DNA of 64,000 nucleotides from Rosa chinensis (Eukaryota; Streptophyta; Magnoliopsida; Rosales; Rosaceae): NCBI RefSeq assembly GCF_002994745.2, contig NW_020126816.1, forward strand, positions 372,001 to 436,000, read 5' to 3'. The notes under the pieces are model-generated. The model worked only from the letters and a program-made list of their open reading frames with translations. It did no database searches and was not told the origin of the DNA. Both the position numbers and the translations under genes were made by a program. Below are positions 1-12,550 of this stretch, in pieces; position 1 is the first letter of the stretch, and the number at the start of each line of letters is the position of its first letter.

Positions 1-493
1 GTTACCTCTAGGGAAAGTGACGTTTTTGCAATGCCTTGGTGGATTTCTTGAGGTCTCTACATTTACATGTGCTCTGCTAGGTTTTTAGGACACTTTGATA
101 AATCCTTATCCTTCATTTCTTAAAACCTTGAGCCTTGGCCCCATTACAACCTTTAAGAAGACCTTCTTGATCCTTAAGATGGGACAGCCCTTGATGTGGA
201 GATGAGTTACAAGAGTTGAACCTATGGCTTGGGTCCATCTGTGCAAGTAGTTGGTATCCTTCATGAGATCTTTAAAGAAAATTATACATGTGCTTTCGTT
301 TCTTGAATTATGTGATATACTTGCTATCTTTCACATATACTTGAGTGTATAAGCTTTTAAGCATTGCCATGATCTGAGAGAAGAAAGAGTGGATATAACT
401 TGTGAGGATTTGAATCATACTTGTTTGAAGCATGCTTAACAGAAACCATCACCATTGTTCCAACCAAGTCCTACTTGTGTATATGTAACTTAT
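1..493 (+). mobile_element. A1 element, 3' non-coding region, left part
   Basis: This is the 3' untranslated interior of a plus-strand Athila-type element whose upstream part lies left of the window. It aligns closely with the 3' non-coding region of A2 starting near 31875, beginning at the same 'gttacctctaggg' text, and with A3 near 26515. It contains no gene. Element C1 interrupts it at 493/494, and the same text resumes at 6881. Confidence 0.9.
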
Positions 494-2238
494 TGATGCG
501 GCTGAAATAGCCTCACAATTTAACCCTGCAAAATGTAGTTGTTAGTATAGGATAAGCAGGGATCGTTCAGTCCGGGGATTGTAGGGTACACCTACACTAA
601 AAGGTCAGTTAACAAATAAAAGAATAAAATGGGGGGTTTTGAAATTTGGTTCCTAATCTACTAAAAATAAAAACAAAACAAATAAAACTATATACAATGA
701 TCGACTTCCCTAACCTAGACCAATACCACTCAGAAATTACTAAGTGTAAAAACAGAAAATCCATTTCAACATGCTACAAAAATGTGCCCATCTTTAATGC
801 CTAGATAAGAGCTCAAATGAAAAGCCTCAGCGGATCAATCCACTTATCTGATTCATTCTAATGTAGGCTTGGATTGGAAAAGTCCTTACCAAGCCTAATA
901 CTACTAATTTTCGAAAACACTCAGCGTAATTCTCTTAACTAGTAGTATTATCTAACCCTCGAATCTACTCACACGTGCAAATTAACCATTACACATAGAA
1001 TTTAACACGTAATTTCCAGAATCATTTAATCATTAAAGCATGATTTTTACCACTCGTTAGAACCAATTACTACTTGTTTAACTCAGCGTCTTAACAAATA
1101 ACAATTGCTCTTGGCAAATAAAGCAAACACACAAGAACTCTCACCGTTATTCTAGCATGCAAACTTATGAACCTAACTCTGAAAATGACCTAAACACGAA
1201 AAAGGGCACAAGATTATAACATGCATCATAAAAGAATTCTCGAATTTAACTCAATAATAAACTGAAAATCTCAAAAATATTAATAAAAATATTCTGAAAA
1301 TCTCATGTCTCCAATTACACAACTTGCAAATTGAAACACACAAAACCGAAACAAAAATATAAGTAGAGTCATAGTTACACTTTGAAGCTTTCCTCAGCGG
1401 CTTAGCAACAAGGTGATGAACTCGTCTCTGCTATGGTGGTGGAGCGTCCTTGACTCAGCGCCTTAGAGCTTTGTAGATTGATGGATGGATGGTGTCACGG
1501 TCTTGTAGGAGATGAAGGTTTGAGGAGTGAATTGGGTAGTCTTGGAATGATCTTGGCTGGGAAGTGATCTTTGGCTGGGAAGTGATCTTGGTTGGGAAGT
1601 GATGCAAATTTTATTTTGGATGTTGCCTATTTATAGGGGAGCATTGGTTGGCTTTTGTCGATCATACCCTTCATCATTGGACGGATGGGATTACATCGTA
1701 ATTCCTTTAATTTTCCAATTGAAACATCTCCTTTAAGGCCTTTAACTCCTCTCATAATGGGGCAATTCCTTTAATTTCCAAGCTGAAACATCTTTTTCTT
1801 ATTTATTTTCCAGTTGAAACATCTTTCTCTTTTATTCTTCAACTGAAAACGTCTTTCTCCTTTATTCCCCAACTGAAAACATCTTTCTCCTTTATTCCCC
1901 TTCTTCATTGCTTGGTCAAATATCTTAATGCTTTATTTTATGACTCAATCATTACTGTTTCCAAGAGTTCCACCAGGCAAGGTTTCCTACAACAAGCAGG
2001 AGAATATCAGAATTTTCTAGAGAAAATAAAATGTAAAGACCGCAAAAATAGTCGACAGTGAGGAATCCTGATCCAGCTAGGATTTTTCATGAATTTTACT
2101 TTTTCCGCTTATTTCACTCCAAACACTCAACAAGACTCTAAAAATGACTTACTGACTCAAGACACTAAACTTAAGGGAGAAACAAAGCTAAAATGGGGCA
2201 CATATTCAATAATATTGACACACTTTTTGCTCCTATCA
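494..2238 (-). repeat. C1 3' LTR
   Basis: On the minus strand the LTR runs from TGATAGGAGC (ending at 2238) to CCGCATCA (ending at 494). U3 carries a degenerate tandem array at about 1720-1890 with five units of the form 'aactgaaacatcttt'. The plus-strand text 'ctatttatagg' near 1628-1638 is a TATA box on the minus strand. Confidence 0.95.
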
Positions 2239-2252
2239 ACTACCCCACACTT
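2239..2252 (-). other. C1 polypurine tract
   Basis: Minus-strand AAGTGTGGGGTAGT abuts the TGAT start of the 3' LTR, which is where the plus-strand DNA primer is expected. Similar AAGTGTGGGG motifs recur inside this 3' non-coding region near 3130-3143 and 3829-3841. Confidence 0.85.
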
Positions 2253-4104
2253 AGCTTTTGCTAGTCCCTTAGCAAAACAAAAATACAAAACAAAACAACG
2301 ACTCAACAAAAAAACAAGTAAATGACTCTACTTCCCCTAACTGTTGTCTCAGAGACTCCAAACTCATGGCTTTCATGTTAAACACTTAATCAAAATTGCA
2401 TAGATAATTCCATGGTTAATAAACCTGTGACATTCATATGACTAAGCAAGATATGGAGAACTTAAGTTATACAGTGAATGATAGCATGTTTCGAACAAGT
2501 CCAATCCAAACTCACAGGGCATACTCTCGATTTTTCTCTCAGAAATGGCTATGCTTAAAAGCTTCACTCTCAAGTATATGCAAGAGAATAAATTGTAAGG
2601 CAACAAACAGCTTGCATATTTCATCAATAAATGCATTTTGTGAAGAATTATTAAAGACCTCATGAAATGACTAAGTGCACAAATGGACCTAAACCATAAG
2701 CTCGACTGCGTACCTGACTCCACTAACCAAAGACTGCCCATCTCAAGGATCAAGTAAGCACTTAAAACATGTTGTAATGGGGCTAAGCTAGGGTTTTTGA
2801 AATGAAGATTAAGGATACAAAAATCCTAAGGACCTAGCAGAGCATATAAGGACCACCTTATGTCATCATTTTTATAGGCCAAATATCATTGTTTTGGGCC
2901 AAACCTTCACTCTAACCAACATGGGAATGGACAAAGGCATAATTTTCAACTTTGAGCCTTCTACAAATTTGAAAGTCCAAAACCACACTTCAACAATTTC
3001 CCAAGAGTTTTCTTTTCAATTTTTCTTCTCTTTTGCCGTTTTTCTTTCTTTCTTTCTTTCTTTCTTTTTTTTTTCATTTTCTTTCATTCATTTTTCACGG
3101 CAATCTTCTTTCTTTTTTCTTGGTTTTTCCCCACCCCACACTTGTCCTTCATTGTCACCCCTACACACTATGTCATGCTCTACTAAGTCCCTAAGACAAC
3201 GGTAGAGATATCCTATACTAAGCTCATGGTAGGGTAGTGAGGGTGATGAAACAAAGGTTTTCAACGTAGGCTCAAAGGGGTTCATTCTAAGGAGTCCCAC
3301 GACGGGCACAATTGGGGACACATGCTTGTTTGGCTATGGTGGTTACCCTAATGCCTTCTATCCTATCCAGGATCAGGGCATATTATGGCATACAAGTTTT
3401 GACAGTCACAACAGTCGAGTTTTAGTACTCTCTAGTCCATTAAAATCTATGGCACATGATCATTGGATTTCAAAGAATGATGAGGTTTTGCAAATACAGC
3501 CATGAAATTCTAGAATTATCAATTAAGCACTCAAAAAGAAAGTATTTTAGCTCAACAGCTCACTTAGGGTCAAATGAATCAGACTTAATCCTAGCATGCT
3601 TAATGAACCAAGTTACAATCCTATCTCAAATCTTCATACAAGGATCACAACGTCGATTAACCACAGAATTCAATTAAGTCCTATTTTGATTGTCAAAACC
3701 TTCAGCCATGAATTCAGAGACATGTTCATCCTAGACGTTAGAGGCATCCTAAGACTCAAACACACAAAAAGACTCTATAAAACCATCTTCTTTTTTTTTT
3801 TTTTTTTTAACTGAAATAAAAGTGTAAACCCACCCCACACTTAGAATCTACATTGTCTTAATGTAGGCAAAAAATATGGTATATAGACCCTAAATATGGG
3901 GGCTACGAAAATAAGGGAAGGGTAAAATAAACAAACAAACAAACAAAGACCCAAGTACAATTCAACCTAAGCAAGTGAAGGGATAGAAATGTCAAACTCT
4001 CGTTGATGGCTCATTCACAGCTTCGTTTAAAATGGGTTGCCTCCCATGCAGCGCTTAATATTTATAGTCCTTCAGCCTGGACTTTTCTCCTTGTTCACAC
4101 GTGC
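2253..4104 (-). other. C1 3' non-coding region
   Basis: This stretch lies between the pol remnant and the polypurine tract and contains no credible gene. It is nearly identical to 52335-54200 of C2, including short spurious frames. It holds a pyrimidine-rich low-complexity stretch (3021-3115, CTTT repeats) and a T tract near 3790-3810. No env-like frame is present. Confidence 0.85.
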
Positions 4105-4165
4105 TCATTCCTTGGGTGCCTCCTGGAGGGGTATCTCTTCCAATGTGTGCTCCACAAAGGACTCA
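4105..4165 (-). pseudogene. pol 3' remnant of C1
   Basis: About 20 codons match the end of the C2 integrase frame (54201-54265), including the '...EIPLQEAP' ending, and then an earlier TGA at 4105-4107. Homology stops abruptly at 4165, where the sequence passes straight into 5' leader. One internal deletion of roughly 5-6 kb has therefore joined the leader to the very end of pol. Confidence 0.8.
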
Positions 4166-5106
4166 CCAGATCAAGTGTTAGTAACATATACAAGGTTAGG
4201 AATACAAACATTATGTCTTTCCTACTTTCTAAGTTACTTTACATACTTAGGTACTGGAACAGAGGATCCAATATACCTTAAGCATGTCACACAACACGTT
4301 TTTTTTTTTTTTTTTAGTTTATTATAAACATAGTTAATATCTCAATTGATTCCAAGTTGTAAGTCGAGCCCAATAGAAACCACTACTATTGGTGAGATAC
4401 AATATAGGGATAGTCGCCCAGACATAAGTTTCTGTCCTTTGTTTCAGAAGGCTGGATGGCCAGATTAAGAGGTAAGTGAGAGGGAGGACTCATTTTAGTG
4501 ATACTACGGAGGCTACTCCCTCATTAAGGTTTAGGCCCCTATCGGCTACTCCCACATAGTGGTTTACGCTCATTCTATAGTATCTCTGAGATCCAATTGA
4601 ACCCATCACCCAGCGTCCCAATCTAAGACACCATCCGTATGCCCCTTACTCAGCTGGGAAATTAACTTATGTGTTAGACCATTCTCCAAGTGCTAATAAA
4701 GGCCGCCCTCAACCTCAAGAGACCTGAACAAGGTACTAATGAAGGGTTTAGGCCAATATTAACAAAAGGGCCCTTGTCTACTCATATGATTTTACACACT
4801 TACAACAATTAAGTATTTAGCTAAATTCATATCCACATACAATTTACAACAATTAAGTAAATTAATCTAAATGAAACACATACAATTTACAATATGCTTA
4901 AAAAAACAACTTCTACAAATTGTACAACAATGATAAAAGACATGCTTAATTTTGTAACACTCATAAAACTTAAACTAAATCACAATTAAAGCTTGGCCTA
5001 ACCGAAATCGCAATTTGTCACCATTCCACAAGTGTAGTACAAAAATTAGCATGCATTCTATATACAACAAAATCGATGACACTTTAAGTGCAAGGGATTT
5101 TAACAA
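4166..5106 (-). other. C1 5' leader
   Basis: This is the untranslated leader between the primer binding site and the deletion junction. It contains one copy of the structured-looking leader module (about 4370-4780, minus) that is duplicated in A2 (20431-20790, 21211-21600). Recognisable features are the 'gccgccctcaacc' block and the repeated 'gctactccc' segments. There is no gene. Confidence 0.75.
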
Positions 5107-5124
5107 TCCCCGGCAACGGCGCCA
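5107..5124 (-). other. Primer binding site for tRNA-Asp (C1)
   Basis: Minus-strand TGGCGCCGTTGCCGGGGA is complementary to the 3' end of plant tRNA-Asp. It lies 5 bp from the LTR end at 5130. It is followed by TTGT, unlike the TTGA of the A and B families; this matters for U5 pairing. Confidence 0.95.
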
Positions 5125-5129
5125 AAAAT

Positions 5130-6875
5130 TGATGTGGCTGAAATAGCCTCACAATTTAACCCTGCAAAATGTAGTTGTTAGTATAGGATAAGCAGGGATC
5201 GTTCAGTCCGGGGATTGTAGGGTACACCTACACTAAAAGGTCAGTTAACAAATAAAAGAATAAAATGGGGGGTTTTGAAATTTGGTTCCTAATCTACTAA
5301 AAATAAAAACAAAACAAATAAAACTATATACAATGATCGACTTCCCTAACCTAGACCAATACCACTCAGAAATTACTAAGTGTAAAAACAGAAAATCCAT
5401 TTCAACATGCTACAAAAATGTGCCCATCTTTAATGCCTAGATAAGAGCTCAAATGAAAAGCCTCAGCGGATCAATCCACTTATCTGATTCATTCTAATGT
5501 AGGCTTGGATTGGAAAAGTCCTTACCAAGCCTAATACTACTAATTTTCGAAAACACTCAGCGTAATTCTCTTAACTAGTAGTATTATCTAACCCTCGAAT
5601 CTACTCACACGTGCAAATTAACCATTACACATAGAATTTAACACGTAATTTCCAGAATCATTTAATCATTAAAGCATGATTTTTACCACTCGTTAGAACC
5701 AATTACTACTTGTTTAACTCAGCGTCTTAACAAATAACAATTGCTCTTGGCAAATAAAGCAAACACACAAGAACTCTCACCGTTATTCTAGCATGCAAAC
5801 TTATGAACCTAACTCTGAAAATGACCTAAACACGAAAAAGGGCACAAGATTATAACATGCATCATAAAAGAATTCTCGAATTTAACTCAATAATAAACTG
5901 AAAATCTCAAAAATATTAATAAAAATATTCTGAAAATCTCATGTCTCCAATTACACAACTTGCAAATTGAAACACACAAAACCGAAACAAAAAATATAAG
6001 TAGAGTCATAGTTACACTTTGAAGCTTTCCTCAGCGGCTTAGCAACAAGGTGATGAACTCGTCTCTGCTATGGTGGTGGAGCGTCCTTGACTCAGCGCCT
6101 TAGAGCTTTGTAGATTGATGGATGGATGGTGTCACGGTCTTGTAGGAGATGAAGGTTTGAGGAGTGAATTGGGTAGTCTTGGAATGATCTTGGCTGGGAA
6201 GTGATCTTTGGCTGGGAAGTGATCTTGGTTGGGAAGTGATGCAAATTTTATTTTGGATGTTGCCTATTTATAGGGGAGCATTGGTTGGCTTTTGTCGATC
6301 ATACCCTTCATCATTGGACGGATGGGATTACATCGTAATTCCTTTAATTTTCCAATTGAAACATCTCCTTTAAGGCCTTTAACTCCTCTCATAATGGGGC
6401 AATTCCTTTAATTTCCAAGCTGAAACATCTTTTTCTTATTTATTTTCCAGTTGAAACATCTTTCTCTTTTATTCTTCAACTGAAAACGTCTTTCTCCTTT
6501 ATTCCCCAACTGAAAACATCTTTCTCCTTTATTCCCCTTCTTCATTGCTTGGTCAAATATCTTAATGCTTTATTTTATGACTCAATCATTACTGTTTCCA
6601 AGAGTTCCACCAGGCAAGGTTTCCTACAACAAGCAGGAGAATATCAGAATTTTCTAGAGAAAATAAAATGTAAAGACCGCAAAAATAGTCGACAGTGAGG
6701 AATCCTGATCCAGCTAGGATTTTTCATGAATTTTACTTTTTCCGCTTATTTCACTCCAAACACTCAACAAGACTCTAAAAATGACTTACTGACTCAAGAC
6801 ACTAAACTTAAGGGAGAAACAAAGCTAAAATGGGGCACATATTCAATAATATTGACACACTTTTTGCTCCTATCA
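5130..6875 (-). repeat. C1 5' LTR
   Basis: The 1,746-bp LTR is a near-perfect copy of 494-2238. In transcription orientation it is the promoter LTR. Its edge 'TGATGTGGC' differs by one base from 'TGATGCGGC' in the other copy. Confidence 0.95.
6265..6272 (-). promoter_or_regulatory. Putative TATA box in C1 5' LTR
   Basis: Minus-strand TATAAATA in a CTATAAATAGGCA context. It is conserved in all C-family LTRs here and is a strong plant TATA match. The transcription start is inferred about 30 bp downstream. Confidence 0.65.
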
Positions 6876-7076
6876 CTTATGTGTTTTAATTAACTCTCGA
6901 ATGCCTAAACATTTATTCTTGGTATAGTGCTAATCTTGGTGTTGTGAAAGTAAGAGATTGCTGAGACAAAAAGTTGTAGGGCTATAGAGTCTTTGTATGT
7001 TTAGAGTCTTTAAATTTTCGTTGAGTCTTAGTGTGATTTTGCTAAGGGACTAGCAAAAGCTAAGTGTGGGGGAATT
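6876..7076 (+). mobile_element. A1 3' non-coding region, right part, with polypurine tract
   Basis: 6876-6880 is the second copy of the C1 TSD. A1 3' non-coding text then resumes and ends in the polypurine tract AAGTGTGGGGGAATT at 7062-7076, directly before the LTR start TGATAGGAGC. Confidence 0.9.
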
Positions 7077-8273
7077 TGATAGGAGCATTTTAATGCGACG
7101 TTTTACTTGTTTTTCCCTGCATTTTCTGCGTTATTTCCTTAATAAAACCCTGTTTAGGAAAGTTTCCATTCTTTGATTGGGAAAGTTCCTATTTGTAGAA
7201 AGTTTCTATTTTTGTAGTTTCTATTTATCATTTTTAGTAAGTTTCCATTTTCAGTAGTTTCTATTTTTCATTTTTAGAAAGTTTCCCATTTTCATTTTAG
7301 GAAAGTTTCTATTTTTCTTACTAGTTTCTATTTTCAGGTCCTTGTCACAAATGAGCTGAAACGAGCTCACAAATGGAGAAAGAAGCTAGCCAACGTTGGA
7401 GGGAGACAAGATGAAGTACAAAGGGAAGCACAAATGAACAGAAATGAAGAAAAGAAGTTTTCCTGGTCCAACCAGGAAACCCTGTCCAGAGAAGGAAAGC
7501 TTGCCAAAACAAGACTCTTGAGCCAACCATGAATGGAGATCGAATTAATGAAGTGACATGGCATGAGAGAAGCTTCTTGAAGACTCTAGATGATGACATG
7601 GCATAGAGGTGACGCATGGAGGCCCAAAAACTCTCAAGACTTGTTGGATTTTCGGCTAATTGGATAAAAGCCCACAAGAGCCCATGGAACTAGGGTTTGT
7701 GACGCAAACCCTAGCCCTAAAGATGTTTTGCCGTGAATTTGCAAGAGAGAAACAAGGAGGTGACGTGGAAAATCAGAAATTAAAAGGAGATTTTCTAGGG
7801 AGATTTTCTAGGGCTATTTTTATGGAAATAAATCAAGAGATAAACCCTAGAAGACTCCTAGCCGTCCAAGCCAAGAGGAAAACAAGGGAATGCCGTGCAA
7901 ACCCTAGGGAATTCGGCCAAGAGATAATGAAGAGAGAAATTAGGGTTTTTGCCGTGAGGAAAAATCAGAAAAATAAAGAGATTTCGTGGAGATTTCTTAG
8001 GGAGCTTTTAAAGGAAAGAGAATATGTGTTGAACACAAAAAGCTCTCAAAGGAGTCTAGGTTCATCCCCCTTTATTCTCTAAATATATTGTTGCCGAAAT
8101 TGGTGTATAAAATCAGAAATTATCTACATATTTCGGCAAGAATTATTTAGGGAATTAATATTGGAATTTTGTGATTGGTTGAACCACCTCATAGGGCTTA
8201 TGTGGCAAGAAACCATTGGAGGAAATTATGTGGAGGAAGCAAGCACATGCCGTGAGTTTCTCTAGGGTTTTAG
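7077..8273 (+). repeat. A1 3' LTR, truncated by insertion of D
   Basis: The first ~1.2 kb of an A-family LTR is present: the TGATAGGAGC start, the U3 array of short 'gaaagtttccatt' repeats at about 7155-7345, and the body matching 17900-18990 of A2. It stops where the D LTR begins at 8274. The TATA and R-U5 half is missing from this side and should resume beyond the right end of D, outside the window. Confidence 0.9.
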
Positions 8274-10568
8274 TGATGCGCTCGAAAGCAAGCGCATAAT
8301 TTAACCCTGAAATGTCATTAGTAGTATAAAGTAAATAGGGATCGTTCTATTCCGGGGATTGAGGGTACACCTGTCATTGTCAAACAATTAAACAATTAAA
8401 ATTAAAACAAAGTATATTATTTACACAATAAAGACATATTTACGAAAAAGGGGGGAATATTTTTGATTTTGGTTTTCGAAAATTAAACTAAGTTAAGAAA
8501 ATAATTAAAATGCAAAAACATAAAAATATAAATGGGATGTGAGAACAAAGATCAAAGTCGAAACTCATGATTAAAATTGATTCAAGTTCATCATTGTTCA
8601 TCATAGTCATGCAAGAGGAATTGATCATGTGAAACGTTCAAAAGCAAACAATTTCCCATATTTTACTTTCAATGCTAATTAACCTAAGCGAAAGCCTAGA
8701 AAGCCTAGAAAGCTAGAAAGCTAGTCAATCATGTCATGTTTAACGCATTAAGCACCTAGAAAGGCTATCAACTCAAATGTACAACTTAGTATGAAAAAGT
8801 TCACCTAATTGCAATCTTCTTTGATTAAATTCGGTTTTTGTACAAAACCTTTACTACTTATCGATTCAAGAACACAAAACCAAAAAGTTGATCCATGTTC
8901 TCAAATTCGTAGCAACATTCACATAAAAACCCTAAATGTTTCGAACCATTCAAGATTATCATACAAAAGATTTCTATCATGCAAATTTAATCAAACACTC
9001 ACACAAAAGCAACCATAAATCGCAATATATGAATCTGAAAATTAACAATTAATCATAAAATTTCAGAAAACAACACTTGTTCATACATATGTGTCAACTA
9101 AGGCAAAACCAACGAAAATACAAAGCAAAGGTACAAGGGGAATCGGATTACACCGTGATGAAGATGAGATGAATGAAGTGATGAATGGTCTCTTGAATTT
9201 CGAAAGCAATCTTCAAGGATGGTGATGGATGATGTGCACGGCTTGTCCTCTTCTTCCTTGGCCTTGCTTGCACTTCGTGGTTGCCCTAGAGGATGGAGAA
9301 GAGCACGGCTAGGCTAGAGAGAGTTTCTGATTTTTTTCTCAAAGTGTAAATGCAAAAGTGTGGAACTCTTGACGTTGAGAGAAGAGAGGAATATATAGGG
9401 GACGGCCAACTTGGTCTCCAAGCCGTGAATTTCTTCTTTATTTTCCATGGAATTAATCTGAAAATGCCACATAGTTTCCTCCAATGATAGCTTGCCACAT
9501 AAGCCCTATGAGGTGGTGCAACCAATCACAAAATTCTCTTTTAATTCCCTAGAAATATTGGCGAAATTCCTTGAGATAATTTCTGATTTTTCTTGTTTAA
9601 TTTCGGCCAACTTCCTTTAGGAATTCTAGGAATGAATCTAGACTCCTTTTTAGCCGTTTCTTGGTTCCCACCTTTTTCTCTTTCCTTAAAACTCTCTTAG
9701 AAAATATCTTTGCCGAAATCTTCTAGGTTCTTCTTTGATTCACACGGCAATTCTCTCTCCTTCCTTGTATTTCTCACGGCAATCCCTAGCTTCTCTCTCT
9801 CTTTAAACGGCAAAGGCTCAAGATAACTCTTCCAAGAATATCTCATTCCAAGAAAATCTCCCTAGAAAATCTCCACCGAAATCTTCTTATTATTTTCTGA
9901 TTTTCCACGTCATCTTCCTTGTTTCTCTCTAGGATTTTACGGCAAAACAGTTGCGTCACAAACCCTAGTTCCATGGGCCTTTGTGGGCTTTTATCCAAGT
10001 AGCCGAAATTCCAACAAGTCTTGAGAGTTTTTTGGGCCTCCATGCGTCACCTCTATGCCATGTCATCATCTAGAGTCTTCAAGAAGCTTCTCTCATGCCA
10101 TGTCACTTTATTAATTCGATCTCCATTCATGGTTGGCTCAAGAGTCTTGTTTTGGCAAGCTTTCCTTTTCTGGACCGGGTTTCCTGGTTGGACTAGGAAA
10201 ACTTCTTTTCTTCATTTCTGCTCATTTGTGCTTCCCTTTGTACTTCATCTTGTCTCCCTCCAACGTTGGCTATCTTCTCTCTCCATTTGTGAGCTCATTT
10301 CAGCTCATTTGTGACAAGGACCTGAAAATAGAAACTAGTAAGAAAAATAGAAACTTTCCTAAAATGAAAAATGGCAACTTTCCTAAACTGAAAATGGGAA
10401 ACTTTCTAAAAAATGATAAATAGAAACTACTGAAAATGGAAACTTTCTACAAATAGGAACTTTCCCAATCAAAGAATGGAAACTTTCCTAAACAGGGTTT
10501 TATTAAGGAAATAACGCAGAAAATGCAGGGAAAAGCAAGTAAAACGTCGCATTAAAATGCTCCTATCA
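8274..10568 (-). repeat. D 3' LTR
   Basis: The 2,295-bp LTR runs on the minus strand from TGATAGGAGC to GCGCATCA. It shares U3, TATA region (near 9390-9400) and R-U5 with the A and E LTRs. The U5 end forms a hairpin with 7-bp arms at 8276-8282 and 8291-8297. It stands head-to-head against the A1 LTR. Confidence 0.95.
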
Positions 10569-10583
10569 AATTCCCCCACACTT
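10569..10583 (-). other. D polypurine tract
   Basis: Minus-strand AAGTGTGGGGGAATT abuts the LTR. Two further AAGTGTGGGGG copies lie at 11518-11528 and 12308-12318. Confidence 0.85.
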
Positions 10584-12550
10584 AGCTTTTGCTAGTCCCT
10601 TAGCAAAATCACACTAAGACACACACTAAGACTCAACAAAAATTTAAAGATTTGACACAAAACAGACTCTATTGCCCTTTAACTATTTGTCTCAGCAATC
10701 TCTTACTTTCACAACACCAAGATTAGCACTTAACCAAGATTCAATGTTTAAGCATTCGAGAGTTAATTGAAACACATAATCTTCACATACACAAGTAGGA
10801 CTTGGTTGGAACAATGGTGATGGTTTCTGTTAAGCATGCTTCAAACAAGTATGATTCAACTCCTCACAAGTTATATCCACTCTTTCTTCTCTCAGATCAT
10901 GGCAATGCTTAAAAGCTTATATACTCAAGTATGTGTGAAAGATAGCAAGTATATCACATAATTCAAGAAACGAAAGCACATGTATAATTTTCTTTAAAGA
11001 TCTCATGAAGGATACCAACTACTTGCACAGATGGACCCAAGCCATAGGTTCAACTCTTGTAACTCATCTCCACATCAAGGGCTGTCCCTTCTTAAGGATC
11101 AAGAAGGTCTTCTTAAAGGGTGTAATGGGGCCAAGGCTCAAGGTTTTAAGAAATGAAGGGTAAGGATTTATCAAAGTGTCCTAAAAACCTAGCAGAGCAC
11201 ATGTAAATGTAGAGACCACAAGAAATCCACCAATGCATTGCAAAAACGTCACTTCCCCTAGAGGTAACATAAAAGGGGCCTAGTGTCTTCATGTTGGGCC
11301 CAATCTTCATTGTAAACTTCCCCTGAACTATAGTGAATGGACAAAGGTCAAATTTTTCTTTAATAGGCCTTCATTTCAAAGTAAACTCCAAAATCACTAA
11401 GTATGGGGGACTAAAATCCATAAATATTTCTTTCTTTTCTTTTCTAGCCGTACATTTTTTTTCTTTTCTTTTCATTTTTCACGGCTTTCACATATTTTTT
11501 CTTTATGGACAAGTCTACCCCCACACTTGAACTTTAACCTCTTCTCAATTTCCAGCCTTAGCACCAAACCCATGTAGTATGTCTCAAAAGATAGCTCCAC
11601 TAAGTTCTTAGAACAAAGGGTAGGGTTGATACTATACTAAGCTTCATGGTTAAGGATTTTAGGGTGATGAACGAAAAGGCTTAATGTAGGCTCAAAGGGC
11701 TTATCTAGGGGAGTCCCTCGACGGGCACAAATGGGGACACAAGTTTATATGGCAATGGTGGTAATTCCTAGGATGCCTCTATCCTTTCCAGAATCAGGGC
11801 CATGTATTGATATAACGTCTCAACAAGCACAAGAGTGAATTCTAGCATTCTCTAGTCCATCAAACTTAATCTATGGCAAGTAGTCAATCAAGAAGAAAGA
11901 ATAATGAGATCATCAAAACATCGCCAAGAAATTAAGAATATATTTTTCATTTATCACTCCAAGAAAAAGGGACATGGCTCAATTATCTCACATGGCTTTT
12001 ATGAATCAAAACTCATCTTAACATGCTCATATTCTGTACCAAAGTTCACGAATTCCATATCCACTACAAGGCACATATTTTTCATATATCTCAATTAACC
12101 AAAGAATACCATGTTTAAATCATCTCAATTTTGTGATCCTCTTTTAGTCATGATTTCAGAGATATAGAATCATCCTAGACAGTTGAAAGGGCATCCTAAG
12201 ACTCAAAACAAAAACAAAACCAACAAAAATTTTTAAATTTTTGACATTTTTCAATTTTTTTTGTATTTTTCAATATATATGACTCAAAACAAAAGTGTAA
12301 ATCCCTTCCCCCACACTTAAATATTGCATTGTCCTCAATGTAATCAATTAAAAGCATGCAATGAAACACTTAAGCATTTAGGGATGGAATTACGAAAATG
12401 ACTACCAAAAACAAAGAAAAATTGGAGAAGTAAAAGGGAGAGATAAAACAAATCTGCGTTGATGACTCCTCCACAGCTACTTCAGAATTGGGTTGCCTCC
12501 CAAGCAGCGCTTAATGTTTATAGTCTTTCAGCCTAGACTTGTACCTCCTT
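10584..12550 (-). other. D 3' non-coding region
   Basis: About 2 kb without a credible gene, highly similar to the equivalent regions of A1, A2, A3 and E. It has no env-like frame. It lacks the ~150-bp module that E carries at 59030-59190. Confidence 0.85.

Larger units (their letters stand above)
494..6875 (-). mobile_element. C1: complete gene-less LTR retrotransposon, C family
   Basis: This is a complete minus-strand element. It has two near-identical LTRs (1,745 and 1,746 bp; I saw one substitution and one 1-bp indel), a tRNA-Asp primer binding site next to the right LTR and a polypurine tract next to the left LTR. The 5-bp TSD cttat lies at 489-493 and 6876-6880. The 2.9-kb interior has lost gag and nearly all of pol; only about the last 20 pol codons remain. 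It must depend on proteins from another element, probably a C2-like one. It is inserted in the 3' non-coding region of A1. Confidence 0.95.

Noticed and set aside
2438..2753. Overlapping 75-aa and 103-aa frames in C1, identical in C2 (52527-52842)
   Set aside because: Two opposite frames on the same non-coding block cannot both be conserved proteins; identity reflects recent common origin of the DNA.
3021..3115. CTTT-rich tract that looks like a functional pyrimidine tract
   Set aside because: Low-complexity sequence; the C2 counterpart has a different length and order, as expected of slippage.
5101..5130. Possible tRNA-Asp gene fragment next to the LTRs
   Set aside because: Only the 18-19 bases complementary to the tRNA 3' end are present; this is the primer binding site, and no cloverleaf follows.
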